64,000 bases of DNA from an uncultured Marmoricola sp. (GTDB lineage: Bacteria > Actinomycetota > Actinomycetes > Propionibacteriales > Nocardioidaceae): NCBI RefSeq assembly GCF_943913695.1, contig NZ_CALTZE010000004.1, positions 1 through 64,000 of the forward strand. Reading direction: 5' to 3'. The translations under genes and the position numbers were made by a program. Within the stretch, counting starts at the first letter, position 1. Each line of letters opens with the position of its first letter. The notes under the pieces were generated by a model. The model was not told where the DNA came from and made no database searches. It saw only the letters and a program-made list of their open reading frames with translations. This document shows, in pieces, positions 34,848 to 43,215 of the stretch.

Positions 34848-34884
34848 GGTGAATCTCCCTCCTCGTCGGACGATGGCGAAGCGG

Positions 34885-35693
34885 TCATGAAGGTGCGTCG
34901 GCCACCCGGAACACCGGCCATCCGATCTCCGTGCGCCAGGAGTCGTGGTCATCGGTCTCCCGCGGCCCCACGAGATAGCGCTCGCGCACGGCGCCGGCCA
35001 CGGTCAAGGCATTGTCGAGCACCCAGGAGCCGAGCTGTCCATAGGTCACGTCGACGGTGTTGTGCTCGCCCTGGTGGATCGTCACGGCGAGCTCGACGGC
35101 GGGCAGCGTCACCGGGCGGACGCGGCCGCGCCTTGGTGGGTCGAGAGCCGGGCGGTAGAGCAGCAGCCAACCGCGACCGTTCTCGAACAGCTTGTTGTCG
35201 TACAAACCCCCGGGGGGCCCTGGTCTGCGGGTGACCCCAAGGCCGTGTCGAGCTCCGCCATGGCGCCGGCGAACCAGGTGTCGAGATCCTGCTCGCCGAC
35301 CTCGTCCTCGACAGCAGCGACCGTCACGGCCGGGTCCGCACGCAGCTCCACCTCGAGAGGCGCGGGCTCCGGGGACAGCAGGCGTCGCAACGAGACAACG
35401 GCGGCACGGGTGCGAGCCAGCTCGCTCTCGAGACGTTCGACGTGCTGTGCGACCAGCGCAGCTCTCTGGTTCGGGTCGCGTGCGCGCAGGATGCGCTGCA
35501 CATCCGAGAGAGGGACGTCCAGATCGCGAAGGCGGTGGATGACCTGGGCGACGGGTATCTGGTCACCTGAGTAGTAGCGGTAGCCAGTGGACGCATCCAC
35601 CATCTCGGGCTCGAGCAGCCCCGCCTCGTGGTAGCGCCGCAAGGCACGGATGCTCAGGTGCGTCATCCGGGAGAACTCGCCGATCGCCAGCAT
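34885..35693 (-). pseudogene. MerR regulator with GyrI-like effector domain, frameshifted
   Basis: The N-terminal MerR domain and coiled coil (MLAIGEFSRMTHLSIRALRRYHEAG; VDASTGYRYYS; QHVERLESELARTRAAVVSLRRLL) run from ATG 35693. The GyrI-like ligand domain continues in another frame (LYDNKLFENGRGWLLLY; VELAVTIHQGEHNTVDVTYGQLGSWV). The break is in a CCCCCCGGGGG tract at about 35208-35218; one added G would give PPGGLYDN and a single 269-residue protein. It could be a recent mutation, phase variation or a sequence error. As written, the effector domain is lost. Confidence 0.75.
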
Positions 35694-35806
35694 GACTGCA
35701 GTCTGCACTCTCCCCCAGGGGGAGAGTCGAGCTGTTGACTCCGCCGCGGCACGAGAGTGCACGCTCGCTGTGCACCGGGACGCAAGCAACCACGAGTGGG
35801 CAGGGC

Positions 35807-36466
35807 ATGACTGACGGAACACTTCCACTGTTTGGTGACGATGGCGCCGTTCACCAGGGGGAGCTGGACAAGGCCTTCCGACGTGCCCACCGGGTGGAGC
35901 TGGACGAGCACTCCTGGGTGGAGCACGTGCCGGGGTGGCTGACGGGTGCCGAGACCCTGTTCGAGCAGCTCCGCCGCATAGGTCGGTGGGACCAGCGTCA
36001 GCGCTGGATGTACGGCGAGAGGGTGACGGAACCACGGCTCACCGCTCGATATCCGGACATGGACAGCGCACCCGAGACGTTGCGAACGGCAGCGGCTGCG
36101 CTGACTGCTCACTACGGCGTCACGTACAACCGTTTGTGGCTCAACCTCTACCGCCACCATCGCGACAGCACGGGCTGGCACGGCGACGGCGCATCGACAC
36201 GCAGGGTCGAATGCGTGGTGCCGGTCCTGAGCCTCGGCGCGACCCGACGGTTCTTGATCCGCCCCAAAGATGGCGGAGAGAGCTTTACCTTCCGGCCATG
36301 CGCCGGCGATCTGATCGTGATGGGCGGTCGCTGCCAGAGCGAGTGGCGACACAGCGTGCCCAAAGAGAATTGGTCGACAGGCCCACGGATCAGCGCGAAC
36401 TTCGCGGCGACCAGTCAAATGAAGCGCGAGGGCGAGCCGCGGTCAATGGCATTGCGTCGTCCTTGA
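35807..36466 (+). CDS. AlkB-family 2-oxoglutarate/Fe(II) dioxygenase
   Basis: A 219-aa dioxygenase of the kind that oxidatively demethylates 1-methyladenine and 3-methylcytosine in nucleic acid. The iron ligands are His125 and Asp127 (GWHGDGA) and His182 (WRHSVPK). The 2-oxoglutarate arginine is Arg194 in PRISANFA; the second Arg usual at the end of the RxNxxxR motif is Ala here. YNRLWLNLYRHHRDSTGWH is the substrate-side strand. Start ATG 35807. It is divergent from the MerR/GyrI gene and near an AlkD-like gene. Confidence 0.9.
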   Translation: MTDGTLPLFGDDGAVHQGELDKAFRRAHRVELDEHSWVEHVPGWLTGAETLFEQLRRIGRWDQRQRWMYGERVTEPRLTARYPDMDSAPETLRTAAAALTAHYGVTYNRLWLNLYRHHRDSTGWHGDGASTRRVECVVPVLSLGATRRFLIRPKDGGESFTFRPCAGDLIVMGGRCQSEWRHSVPKENWSTGPRISANFAATSQMKREGEPRSMALRRP

Positions 36467-36682
36467 CTAGAGGTTGATTCGTCGTCGATGCGGGGCCGGT
36501 TTTGGGAGGCGGGGCGCAGACAGATGACGTACGCCGCGAAGCACCGAGTCCGCGACCCTGTCATAGGCCCTACGTGCTGATGGTCGCGCCTCCGAGACGG
36601 CGCGCCACGTAAGCGTGCGCAGCTGCCGACACCAGCTGGTCCGCTCGGTCCAGCAGCAACCACTAGTGAGGGGAACAGCATC

Positions 36683-37036
36683 ATGAACAACACATCGGAA
36701 TTCGCCTGGGATCAGATTCCCGAGGTGGTGGCAGAGTACCTCCGCGCTCACGTCGCCCAGGACTTCGCCACGGCTGTGACCTACCTCGCCGAGGACGTCG
36801 TCGTGAGCGACAACGGCGAGGTGCTTGAAGGCCGGGAGGCGACGTTCAAGGTCTTCGACCAGTCGGCGCAGGACTACGACGTCGAGACCACCCTGCACAC
36901 CATCTCTAAGCCGGCGGACGACGCGTGGGAGGTCGGCACGCACCTCTCGGGCAACTTCCCGGGGAGCGAGGTGGATCTCCGCATGATCTTCACGCTCGCC
37001 GATGGCGCGATCCAGAAGCTCGACATCACCGTCTGA
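36683..37036 (+). CDS. SnoaL/NTF2-like small protein
   Basis: A 117-aa cone-shaped alpha+beta protein (VVAEYLRAHVAQDFATAVTYLAEDVVVSD, GREATFKVFDQSAQDYDVETTLHTIS, VDLRMIFTLADGAIQKLDI). NTF2-like folds act as enzymes or ligand binders; the pocket residues do not reveal which. AGTGAGGGG precedes ATG 36683. It lies 139 bp upstream of an SDR gene and may act with it. The gap 36467-36682 shows nothing clear. Confidence 0.85.
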   Translation: MNNTSEFAWDQIPEVVAEYLRAHVAQDFATAVTYLAEDVVVSDNGEVLEGREATFKVFDQSAQDYDVETTLHTISKPADDAWEVGTHLSGNFPGSEVDLRMIFTLADGAIQKLDITV

Positions 37037-37175
37037 TCCGTCTCGGAGCCGTGGCTGTGCGAGCAGGCGGGCTTCCGATCAGCGGTGGCGGTCGGGAGCT
37101 CGCCTCGGGGCGCCGGGAGCGCACTCACCGAGCACGGCACCGCAAGTGCGTCACCAGAGAATAGGGAGAAGTGTC

Positions 37176-37961
37176 ATGTCCATGTCAGATCGCGACCGCC
37201 TCGACGGTCGACGCGCGCTGGTCACGGGTGGGTCCAAGGGAGCCGGCAAGGCGGTGGTGGACCGGCTGCACGAGATGGGCGCGGACGTGTGGACCACCGC
37301 ACGAAGCATGCCCGACGGCTACGACCGCCCCGACCGCTTCATCACGGCCGACACGTCTACGGCGTCCGGTGTGCAGGAAGTCGCGGCCGTGCTCGTCGGG
37401 CACGGTCCGCTCGACATCCTGGTGCACGTCGTGGGTGGCTCGTCGACTCCCGCCGGGGGGTTCGCGGCCGCCGGCGAGGAGCACTGGATGACCGAGCTCA
37501 ATCTCAACCTCCTCGGAGCGGTCCGTCTGGATCGCGCCCTCGTGCCAGCGATGGTCGAGGCCGGGTCGGGAGTGGTCGTCCACGTCACGTCGATCCAGCA
37601 CCAGATGCCGCTCCATGACGCGACGCTGCCGTACGCGTCGGCCAAAGCAGCGTTGCGCACCTACAGCAAGGGGCTCGCCAACGAGCTGGCGCCCAAGGGC
37701 GTGCGTGTCAACGCAGTGAGCCCCGGCGGGATCCAGACCGGGGCGTACGACGACTTCGTCGCTCTGCTGGCGCAGGACAACGAGCTGACGCGGGACGAGG
37801 CCGAGCAGAGCATCTTCGACTCGCTGGGCGGGGTCCCTCTCGGACGGTTCGCACATACGCAGGAGGTGGCCGACCTCATCGGCTTCTTGGTCTCGGACCG
37901 CGCGTCCGCGGTCGTGGGCGCCGAGTACGTGATCGACGGAGGAACCGTCCCGACCGTGTGA
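37176..37961 (+). CDS. Short-chain dehydrogenase/reductase, oxidoreductase
   Basis: A 261-aa classical SDR. The cofactor loop is TGGSKGAGKAV (residues 17-27), then LVHVVGG, the catalytic Ser region HVTSIQHQ, and YASAKAALRTYSK with the Tyr/Lys pair. VNAVSPGGIQTG and AEYVIDGGT complete the fold. ATG 37176 follows AGGGAGAAG. The substrate is unknown. It lies next to the left end of a decayed IS3 element. Confidence 0.92.
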   Translation: MSMSDRDRLDGRRALVTGGSKGAGKAVVDRLHEMGADVWTTARSMPDGYDRPDRFITADTSTASGVQEVAAVLVGHGPLDILVHVVGGSSTPAGGFAAAGEEHWMTELNLNLLGAVRLDRALVPAMVEAGSGVVVHVTSIQHQMPLHDATLPYASAKAALRTYSKGLANELAPKGVRVNAVSPGGIQTGAYDDFVALLAQDNELTRDEAEQSIFDSLGGVPLGRFAHTQEVADLIGFLVSDRASAVVGAEYVIDGGTVPTV

Positions 37962-38054
37962 CGGGCGCGTGAGAACCGACTGCTGCACAGCAGTCATCTG
38001 ACGGACGTTGCCGGCGACGAACGGGTCTGCTGCACGATGGGGTGACAGGTTGGG

Positions 38055-38956
38055 TCACGCAGCCTGAGTGGCTGGCGTGGTCATGATGGTCTCGTATTCG
38101 ATGGGGGTCAATCGCCCGAGACCGGCCTGGCGACGACGCCGGTTATAGGTCCGCTCGATCCAGGTCACGATCGCGATCCGCAGGTCCTCGCGGGTCGCCC
38201 AGGCGCGGCGGTTCAGGACGTTCTTCTGCAGCAGCGCGAAGAAGCTCTCCATCGCCGCGTTATCGCCCGCGGCACCGACGCGGCCCATGGATCCGACCAT
38301 GCTGTGGCGGTGCAGGGCACGGACGAATTTCCGGCTTCGAGATTGCGATCCTCTGTCCGTGTGGACCACGCAGCCGGCGATATCACCCCGTCTGGCGACG
38401 GCGTTGTTGAGTGCTTTGAGCGCGAGTCGGGACTTCATCGGTGAGTCCATGGAGTAGCCCACGATCCGGTTGGAGTAGACGTCCTTGAACGCGCACAGGT
38501 AGAGCTTCCCCTCACCTGCTTGGGTTCGGTGATGTCGCCGATCCACAGCTGGTTCGGCTCTTTTGCGGTGAAGGCGTGGCGGGTCACGCCGTGTTCATCG
38601 ACGTAGGCGCACAGGTCGTCGTGGACCGGCGGGCCGGGCTTCTTGGCCGTGCCCTTCTTGGGCTTGCCGAACACGCTCCGCCAGCCGTTGTCCGAGCAGA
38701 TCCGCCACGCGGTCCGCTGGGCCATGACCTCACCGGCGTCGGCGACCTCGTCGATGAGGAACCGGTAGCCGAACTCGGGGTCCTCGCCGTGGGCGTCGAA
38801 CAGGGCGTTGGCGCGGTAGGCCTCGACCAACTCTGCGTCGGTGACCGGCTGGGCCAGCCAGCGGTAGTAGGGCTGGCGAGCGGTCTTGAGCACCCGGCAC
38901 GTCACCGTGACGGGGATCCCGTCGACGGCCAGCTCGCGGACGAGCGGGTACATCAT
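38055..38956 (-). pseudogene. IS3 orfB transposase, frameshifted
   Basis: The N-terminal part (MMYPLVRELAVDGIPVTVTC, FGYRFLIDEVADAGEVM, QLWIGDITEP) and the C-terminal part (GEGKLYLCAFKDVYSNRIVGY, VVHTDRGSQ, NAAMESFFALLQKNVLNRRAW) are in different frames, joined near 38515-38525. The DDE residues are all present. Confidence 0.88.
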
Positions 38957-39248
38957 TTTCCCGGAAGGTTGGCCTGCGAGAGATAGGCCGCGGCGCGGCG
39001 CAGGACCTCGTCCTCCTGCTCCAGGAGCCGGTTGCGGCGCTTGAGTTCACGCAGCTCGGCGGCCTGGTCCAAAGGTCATCGCGGGCTTCACGCCCTCTTC
39101 GACATCGCCCCTTCTTCAACCACGACGTCAGGGTCGCGGCGTGGACCCCGAAGTCCTTGGCGACTTCCTCGAGCGTGGTCTTCGGGTCCCGATTGCGTGC
39201 GACACCGACAACGTCTTCGCGGAACTCCTTGGGGAACGACCTGGGCAC
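38953..39248 (-). pseudogene. IS3 orfA, multiply frameshifted
   Basis: Starts MPRSFPKEFREDVVGVARNRDPKTTLEEVAKDFGV (helix-turn-helix). The leucine zipper ELRELKRRNRLLEQEDEVLRRAAAYLS is two frame changes later, near 39110 and in a TTT at 39074-39076. The stop overlaps the orfB start. Confidence 0.8.
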
Positions 39249-39298
39249 AGCGACATCCTTCCAGCCCGGTCTCTCGACCAGACAGATCAGTTGTCACC

Positions 39299-39834
39299 TA
39301 TCCGTGCAGCAGTCCCCCGGACCACCTGCGCGCTGAATGGGAGTCAGAGCCGGCTCGGCCCTGTTCTTCGGCTTGCCCTTCGCCCTCGGCGGGTTGATCC
39401 CGGTCGGCCTGCTGCTGCCTGTGACGCTGCGCGACGGCGTTGACCTTCGGATTGTCGTTCCCCTCGCCACTGCGAGGACCTGCTTGCCGCCGACAGGGGC
39501 AGAGGTCAAGAAGCAGACGACTGGTACTACGCCACCGTGCCCAGCCGCTGACTTCTCTGACCACCGGTTTGGCGGGCTCGGCGACGCGTCCATGCGCGGG
39601 GGCGCAATCACCGATAGTCGCGAGTTGTCTGGCCTGCCGAGTGGGACGGCCTCGATGGGATTAGAGCGCTGAGGAGCCTACGAACGACGCCATCGAGCAA
39701 CGGGCCGACGCCCGCAACGCTGCGGACCAGCCCAACCTCGCCGCGGAGACCATGATGCGCAAGGTCACCGACGCCAAGCGCGTCTGAAGCCCGCCCGTGA
39801 CCGGCTTCGCGAACCATTCACCCGAAACTCTGAC
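39299..39834. other. Gap without a supported gene
   Basis: Short open frames exist on both strands, but none has a ribosome site, a recognisable fold or codon use like real genes. A plus-strand piece at about 39682-39787 (DAIEQRADARNAADQ...DAKRV) faintly recalls a chaperone C-terminus; I do not call it. It is probably IS-flank debris. Confidence 0.5.
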
Positions 39835-40458
39835 CTAGGTCAGAGTTGTCGGGTTCGGCAGGTCTAGCGGCCAATTTTTCAGGGCATCTCGATATGTCGG
39901 CTCGTCCGGAACGTCCCACGCCGCGCGCAGCTCCGCAAGCTTGCTCTCATCGGGGTCGGATCCGCTCAGCGCGAGCAGAGCTGCCTGCACCTGGACCTGG
40001 ACAAGGCCCTCGGAGTTGTCGCGTCGCCACGCCAGACGCATACGATGCCACTCCAACGCCAGTAGATGGATGACAACCCAGCTGCGAAATCGAGCAGTCG
40101 CCGTGTCGGCGTCTATATGCATCGTATCGAGCGACATGCCCTCGGCCACATGACTCGCCAGGTCCTCTAGAGCGTCGTCGCTCGCTTCGGCATCGAGCTG
40201 GTGGGCAAGCTTGTTCCGTAGACCGTTCAGAGCGCGGACCCATGGTTCAACCGATTGCTGGAGTCCGCCACTCGCCGCTGCGATGTTGATCTTCTGAGCA
40301 AAGGTTGCGCGCTCGAGCTTCAAGGCTTCGGGCCTTGGCAGGGAAACTTCGATGAGACCGACCAGCATGGTCTCGACCCATAGGTGCGCCTTCAAGAGCG
40401 CTGACTCGGTCGTGCCGTCGTTCAGATGCTCGCGCAGCTTCGCCACGTCAATAGGCAC
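39835..40458 (-). CDS. Hypothetical helical protein with HEPN-like motif
   Basis: A 207-aa, almost entirely helical protein. Residues 81-86 read RNKLAH in the context RALNGLRNKLAHQL, the R-x4-H signature of HEPN nucleases and of related helical domains (MAE_28990/abortive-infection type). No nucleotidyltransferase gene is adjacent. GGAGAGGG lies upstream of GTG 40458. Codon use is less GC3-biased than the core genome, which suggests acquisition. It lies beside a RES/Xre toxin-antitoxin pair. A role in defence or RNA cleavage is an inference. Confidence 0.7.
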   Translation of the reverse strand: MPIDVAKLREHLNDGTTESALLKAHLWVETMLVGLIEVSLPRPEALKLERATFAQKINIAAASGGLQQSVEPWVRALNGLRNKLAHQLDAEASDDALEDLASHVAEGMSLDTMHIDADTATARFRSWVVIHLLALEWHRMRLAWRRDNSEGLVQVQVQAALLALSGSDPDESKLAELRAAWDVPDEPTYRDALKNWPLDLPNPTTLT

Positions 40459-40566
40459 GATCGAACCCTCTCCTCGTTCTCATCGGATGCACGGCTACGA
40501 CCCGACCATCACGGAGCCGTCAGGCCGGGCAAGACCAACTGACACACGCGGCTGACAGGGGCCTGA

Positions 40567-41088
40567 TCAGCCAGCCGGCCGGTTGGCAATCTGCTCGACG
40601 CTGAGGTGCTCTATTCGGGCGTCGGCGGCTAGTTCGTTGACGAGGATGACAGCGTTCGAGCCATCGGCGCGAGCGCTCGGCACGATGAGCGCGTCGTAGT
40701 CGAGAAAGGCTGCGTGCGCTGCCACCCGTTGGCAGTTGCCGAAGTCGGTCGACATCAGGTCGTCGAAACTTAGTCCTAGTGCTTCGAGGTCATCCTCAGT
40801 AATGGTCAGCACCTTGGCAGCGTCTACGCGTAACGCATACACGTAACGCCGCGCCCGCGGTCGCAAAGGTTGAGAGTCGATGGCGTGCTGTCCCTCAGCG
40901 ACAGCAGTGGCTTTGTCCAGCGAGGTGTAGATGGCGGCGAGCCCCGGAGGGTTCCAGCGAGCCCCTCGGGTGTTGGTCAGCTCAGGGGGGTTGTCGTTGA
41001 ACATGTGTCGCCACACGGTGAGACCGTCAAGTTCGGTCGCTCCGAGGTGTTCGATCGCGTCGAGCAGCTTCGGATCGTGGAGGGTCAT
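40567..41088 (-). CDS. RES-domain toxin (NAD+-consuming)
   Basis: A 173-aa RES-family toxin. Named residues are in place: Arg27 in TVWRHMF, RWNPPG (44-49), Tyr54 in AAIYTS and Glu65 in AVAEGQH; DYDALIVPSARADGSNAVILVN forms the C-terminal core. RES toxins such as MbcT and ParT degrade or transfer NAD+-derived groups and stop growth. It is three bases downstream of its antitoxin gene, in the usual antitoxin-first order. Confidence 0.9.
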   Translation of the reverse strand: MTLHDPKLLDAIEHLGATELDGLTVWRHMFNDNPPELTNTRGARWNPPGLAAIYTSLDKATAVAEGQHAIDSQPLRPRARRYVYALRVDAAKVLTITEDDLEALGLSFDDLMSTDFGNCQRVAAHAAFLDYDALIVPSARADGSNAVILVNELAADARIEHLSVEQIANRPAG

Positions 41089-41091
41089 CGG

Positions 41092-41430
41092 TTACACGTA
41101 CGCCCCGTCGCGCAGCTGGTCAATGAGCGCGAGGACAGATTCGATGTCGCCATTAGCGATTAGTTCGGCCGGGCGTCGTCCCTGTAGCAACTTGTGCGGG
41201 CTGTAGAGCCAGAGCCGGGCATCGCCCGGCTCGTAGAACTCTGCCAATTGGGTGGCTAGCCACTCCAGGGAGAGCAGTTGATGAAGCTTCGCCGGTTGGG
41301 GATCGACTCGTCCTTGCTGCCACCGTGACACGGTCTGTGGCGTGGTATCGAGCAGCTCGGCGATCTCGCGCGAGCGGACGCCCGCTTGGCCCTTGATCGA
41401 GTCCAACCGGTGGGCGACTGCGCTGGTCAT
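41092..41430 (-). CDS. Xre/MbcA/ParS-type antitoxin
   Basis: A 112-aa antitoxin. Residues 12-45 are an Xre-type helix-turn-helix (GVRSREIAELLDTTPQTVSRWQQG). The C-terminal part (PGDARLWLYSPHKLLQGRRPAELIANGDIESVLALIDQL) is the MbcA/ParS toxin-binding domain with the diagnostic WLxxPxxxLxGxxPxEL. GGAGGAGAT precedes ATG 41430. It would neutralise the RES toxin and repress the operon. Confidence 0.92.
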   Translation of the reverse strand: MTSAVAHRLDSIKGQAGVRSREIAELLDTTPQTVSRWQQGRVDPQPAKLHQLLSLEWLATQLAEFYEPGDARLWLYSPHKLLQGRRPAELIANGDIESVLALIDQLRDGAYV

Positions 41431-41473
41431 ATCTCCTCCTTCGGCAGTTGGGATGTGTTGCTGAGGTCCAGCA

Positions 41474-42721
41474 TCACGCGGACCTCCGATGACGCTTGCC
41501 CGCGGCGGGAGGGCTGAAGCTGTGTACAGGATTCGTGGTGAGGTCGTAACCCAGTGTCCCTCGCCAGGAGTCGAGCCGCTTCCGGGTGGGGCTCAGCGCC
41601 GGCTCGACCTCAGCCGCTCGTACGGCACGGTCGGAGGCTGGGCGCAGGAAACTCTCGAGATAGTGCCCCGCCCGCAGAGGTTCGGGCACTTGGCTCAAGC
41701 CGCGCACCTCGGCTGCTCGTTGGCTGACAAAGTGCTCGCGGTATCGCAATTGCATGTCCTTCCAGCCGCGAGGGCAGCAGGCAGTGTCGAGGCACCCGTG
41801 AGCTGCCTTCATGCCGGGTCGACTGAGCAGGTCGGCCGCCTTCGACTTGTCCAGGAACGCGCCTAGCTGGTGCAGATAGACGCGCGACTCCCCTCCCCCG
41901 CCTCCGCGCTTGCGTGGAACGCGGATCAGCTTGGAGATGTCCGTGTGGTCGTTGACGGTCACTCCTGACTCGACCCCGCCGAGAGCCCCGAAGGCCATCA
42001 GCCCTACTCCGATCGTGCCAGTGTGCTCGCCCACCAGGGGGCGTCCGAGCTGGTGGAAATCTCGGCATGCTGCGAGGTACCTCTTGAGACCCAGGGGTCC
42101 CGACTTGCTGGTTCCGAAGGGGTGGATGCGAAGCCAGATCGCGTCAATGGGGGATCGCGCGAGATAGTCCATGACTACTTCCCGCCACTGCGGGTCGTAG
42201 AAGCTCTCGGTCTTGGCGATGAGCGGGTAGTACATGGGCACGTCGGCGAAGCCCGACTGGTTCAACCTGTCGCGAAGGTCGTGGGTGAGCTCGCGATCAA
42301 CGTCGAGCCAAGGGTCTCGAGCTGACGCGACGTAGTGCGTCGGTGCCAGCACCGCGGTGTGCCCCGCAACACCAACCATGTCGACGATCTGGTCGCACAG
42401 ATCGGAGCCGGCATGGCCGTACAACGAGTCGGGGGTATGCATCTTCTCGGGTGCCCAAGGGACCTTGCGAATTCCCCCGCGAAGCATGCCCCCAGGCGTC
42501 GACAGGTCCAGGGAGCGGGGATCCAAGACCGTTTCCACACCTTGATTGCGCGCCTCCGCCCAGAGGTCCCCGTGGGAGGCGAGGAGTGCCGGGTCGGCGA
42601 CCAAACCGCTGCCGACTGATTTCCCCTCGACAAGCATCTGCGCGAGGAATGTGTGGTCTTGCCTTCCCACGCGCAGGTAGGAGCCGAGCGGGTCGCTGAC
42701 CGGTCGCAGACTTCGCACCAT
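41474..42721 (-). CDS. Unrecognised 415-aa protein, TIM-barrel-like with cysteine cluster
   Basis: Start ATG 42721 with a strong site (GGAGGACTCA); a longer frame to 42829 has none. The middle (about 130-260) alternates strands and helices as in a TIM barrel: GHTAVLAPTHYV, DVPMYYPLIAKTESFYDPQWREVVMDYL, DAIWLRIHPFGTSKSGP, FHQLGRPLVGEHTGTIGVGLMAFGALGGVESG. Cys310, Cys315 and Cys316 with a histidine near 334 (CLDTACC...REHF) could bind zinc, distantly recalling tRNA-guanine transglycosylase-like enzymes; I am not confident of that. It is 43 bp upstream of the antitoxin gene on the same strand. No membrane segment. Confidence 0.7.
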   Translation of the reverse strand: MVRSLRPVSDPLGSYLRVGRQDHTFLAQMLVEGKSVGSGLVADPALLASHGDLWAEARNQGVETVLDPRSLDLSTPGGMLRGGIRKVPWAPEKMHTPDSLYGHAGSDLCDQIVDMVGVAGHTAVLAPTHYVASARDPWLDVDRELTHDLRDRLNQSGFADVPMYYPLIAKTESFYDPQWREVVMDYLARSPIDAIWLRIHPFGTSKSGPLGLKRYLAACRDFHQLGRPLVGEHTGTIGVGLMAFGALGGVESGVTVNDHTDISKLIRVPRKRGGGGGESRVYLHQLGAFLDKSKAADLLSRPGMKAAHGCLDTACCPRGWKDMQLRYREHFVSQRAAEVRGLSQVPEPLRAGHYLESFLRPASDRAVRAAEVEPALSPTRKRLDSWRGTLGYDLTTNPVHSFSPPAAGKRHRRSA

Positions 42722-42891
42722 TGAGTCCTCCAAAGGTGGGTGCTCGACACCTATGTTAACACAACCATGAACATAACCCTTCGCAGTGATGTGAAGGCCG
42801 AGCCAACTACCACCCTTCTTGACCAGCACCTATCCCGCGCCAGCCATCCCATGCGGCCAGGGCTGTCGACTCAACCTGAACCGTCCACGGT

Positions 42892-43215
42892 TCAGTGACT
42901 GGCGAGTTCTCCCGACAACGGACGCTGTGCGGGGGTGTTCTGACGGCAGTAGGTCTGCTCGTGCTCGATCGGTGGGACGTAGCCCAGGGCGCTGTGGAGC
43001 CGGTGGGTGTTGAACCAGTGGACCCAGTTCAAGGTCGCAAGCTCGAGATCATCGACGCCGCGCCAGGGGCCCTCGGGACGGACGCACTCGAGCTTGTAGA
43101 GCCCGATCAGCGACTCAGCCTGGGCGTTGTCGTAGGAGTCGCCCACGGTGCCGATCGAGGCGAGCGCGCCAGCGTCCGCGAGCCGCCCGGAGTAGCGAAT
43201 CGAGAGGTATTGGGC
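42892..43215 (-). pseudogene. IS3 transposase C-terminal fragment
   Basis: The minus strand reads AQYLSIRYSGRLADAGALASIGTVGDSYDNAQAESLIG and HRLHSALGYVPPIEHEQTYC, the third catalytic region (Glu) and C-terminus of an IS3-family orfB. It begins exactly at the left end of the IS30 element, right after where the DxGSQ motif would end. The rest of that transposase is not on the far side of IS30. Confidence 0.85.

Larger units (their letters stand above)
38041..39298 (-). mobile_element. IS3-family insertion sequence, heavily decayed
   Basis: A 1258-bp element with orfA and orfB on the minus strand. Outer ends read GGTGACA (38041) and TGTCACC (39298), giving at least 7-bp perfect inverted ends. 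There is no clear target duplication. Both frames carry several frameshifts. It is related to, but not the same as, the element at 26322-27590; its catalytic end resembles the fragment at 44661-44948. Confidence 0.8.

Noticed and set aside
38041..39298. Composite transposon formed by the two IS3 elements at 26 kb and 38 kb
   Set aside because: They are different elements by end sequence and transposase, lie in opposite orientation and both are frameshifted.
39337..39672. A 111-codon plus-strand frame after the second IS3
   Set aside because: The start looks hydrophobic, but there is no ribosome site or domain, and the tail reads as out-of-frame sequence; left as gap.
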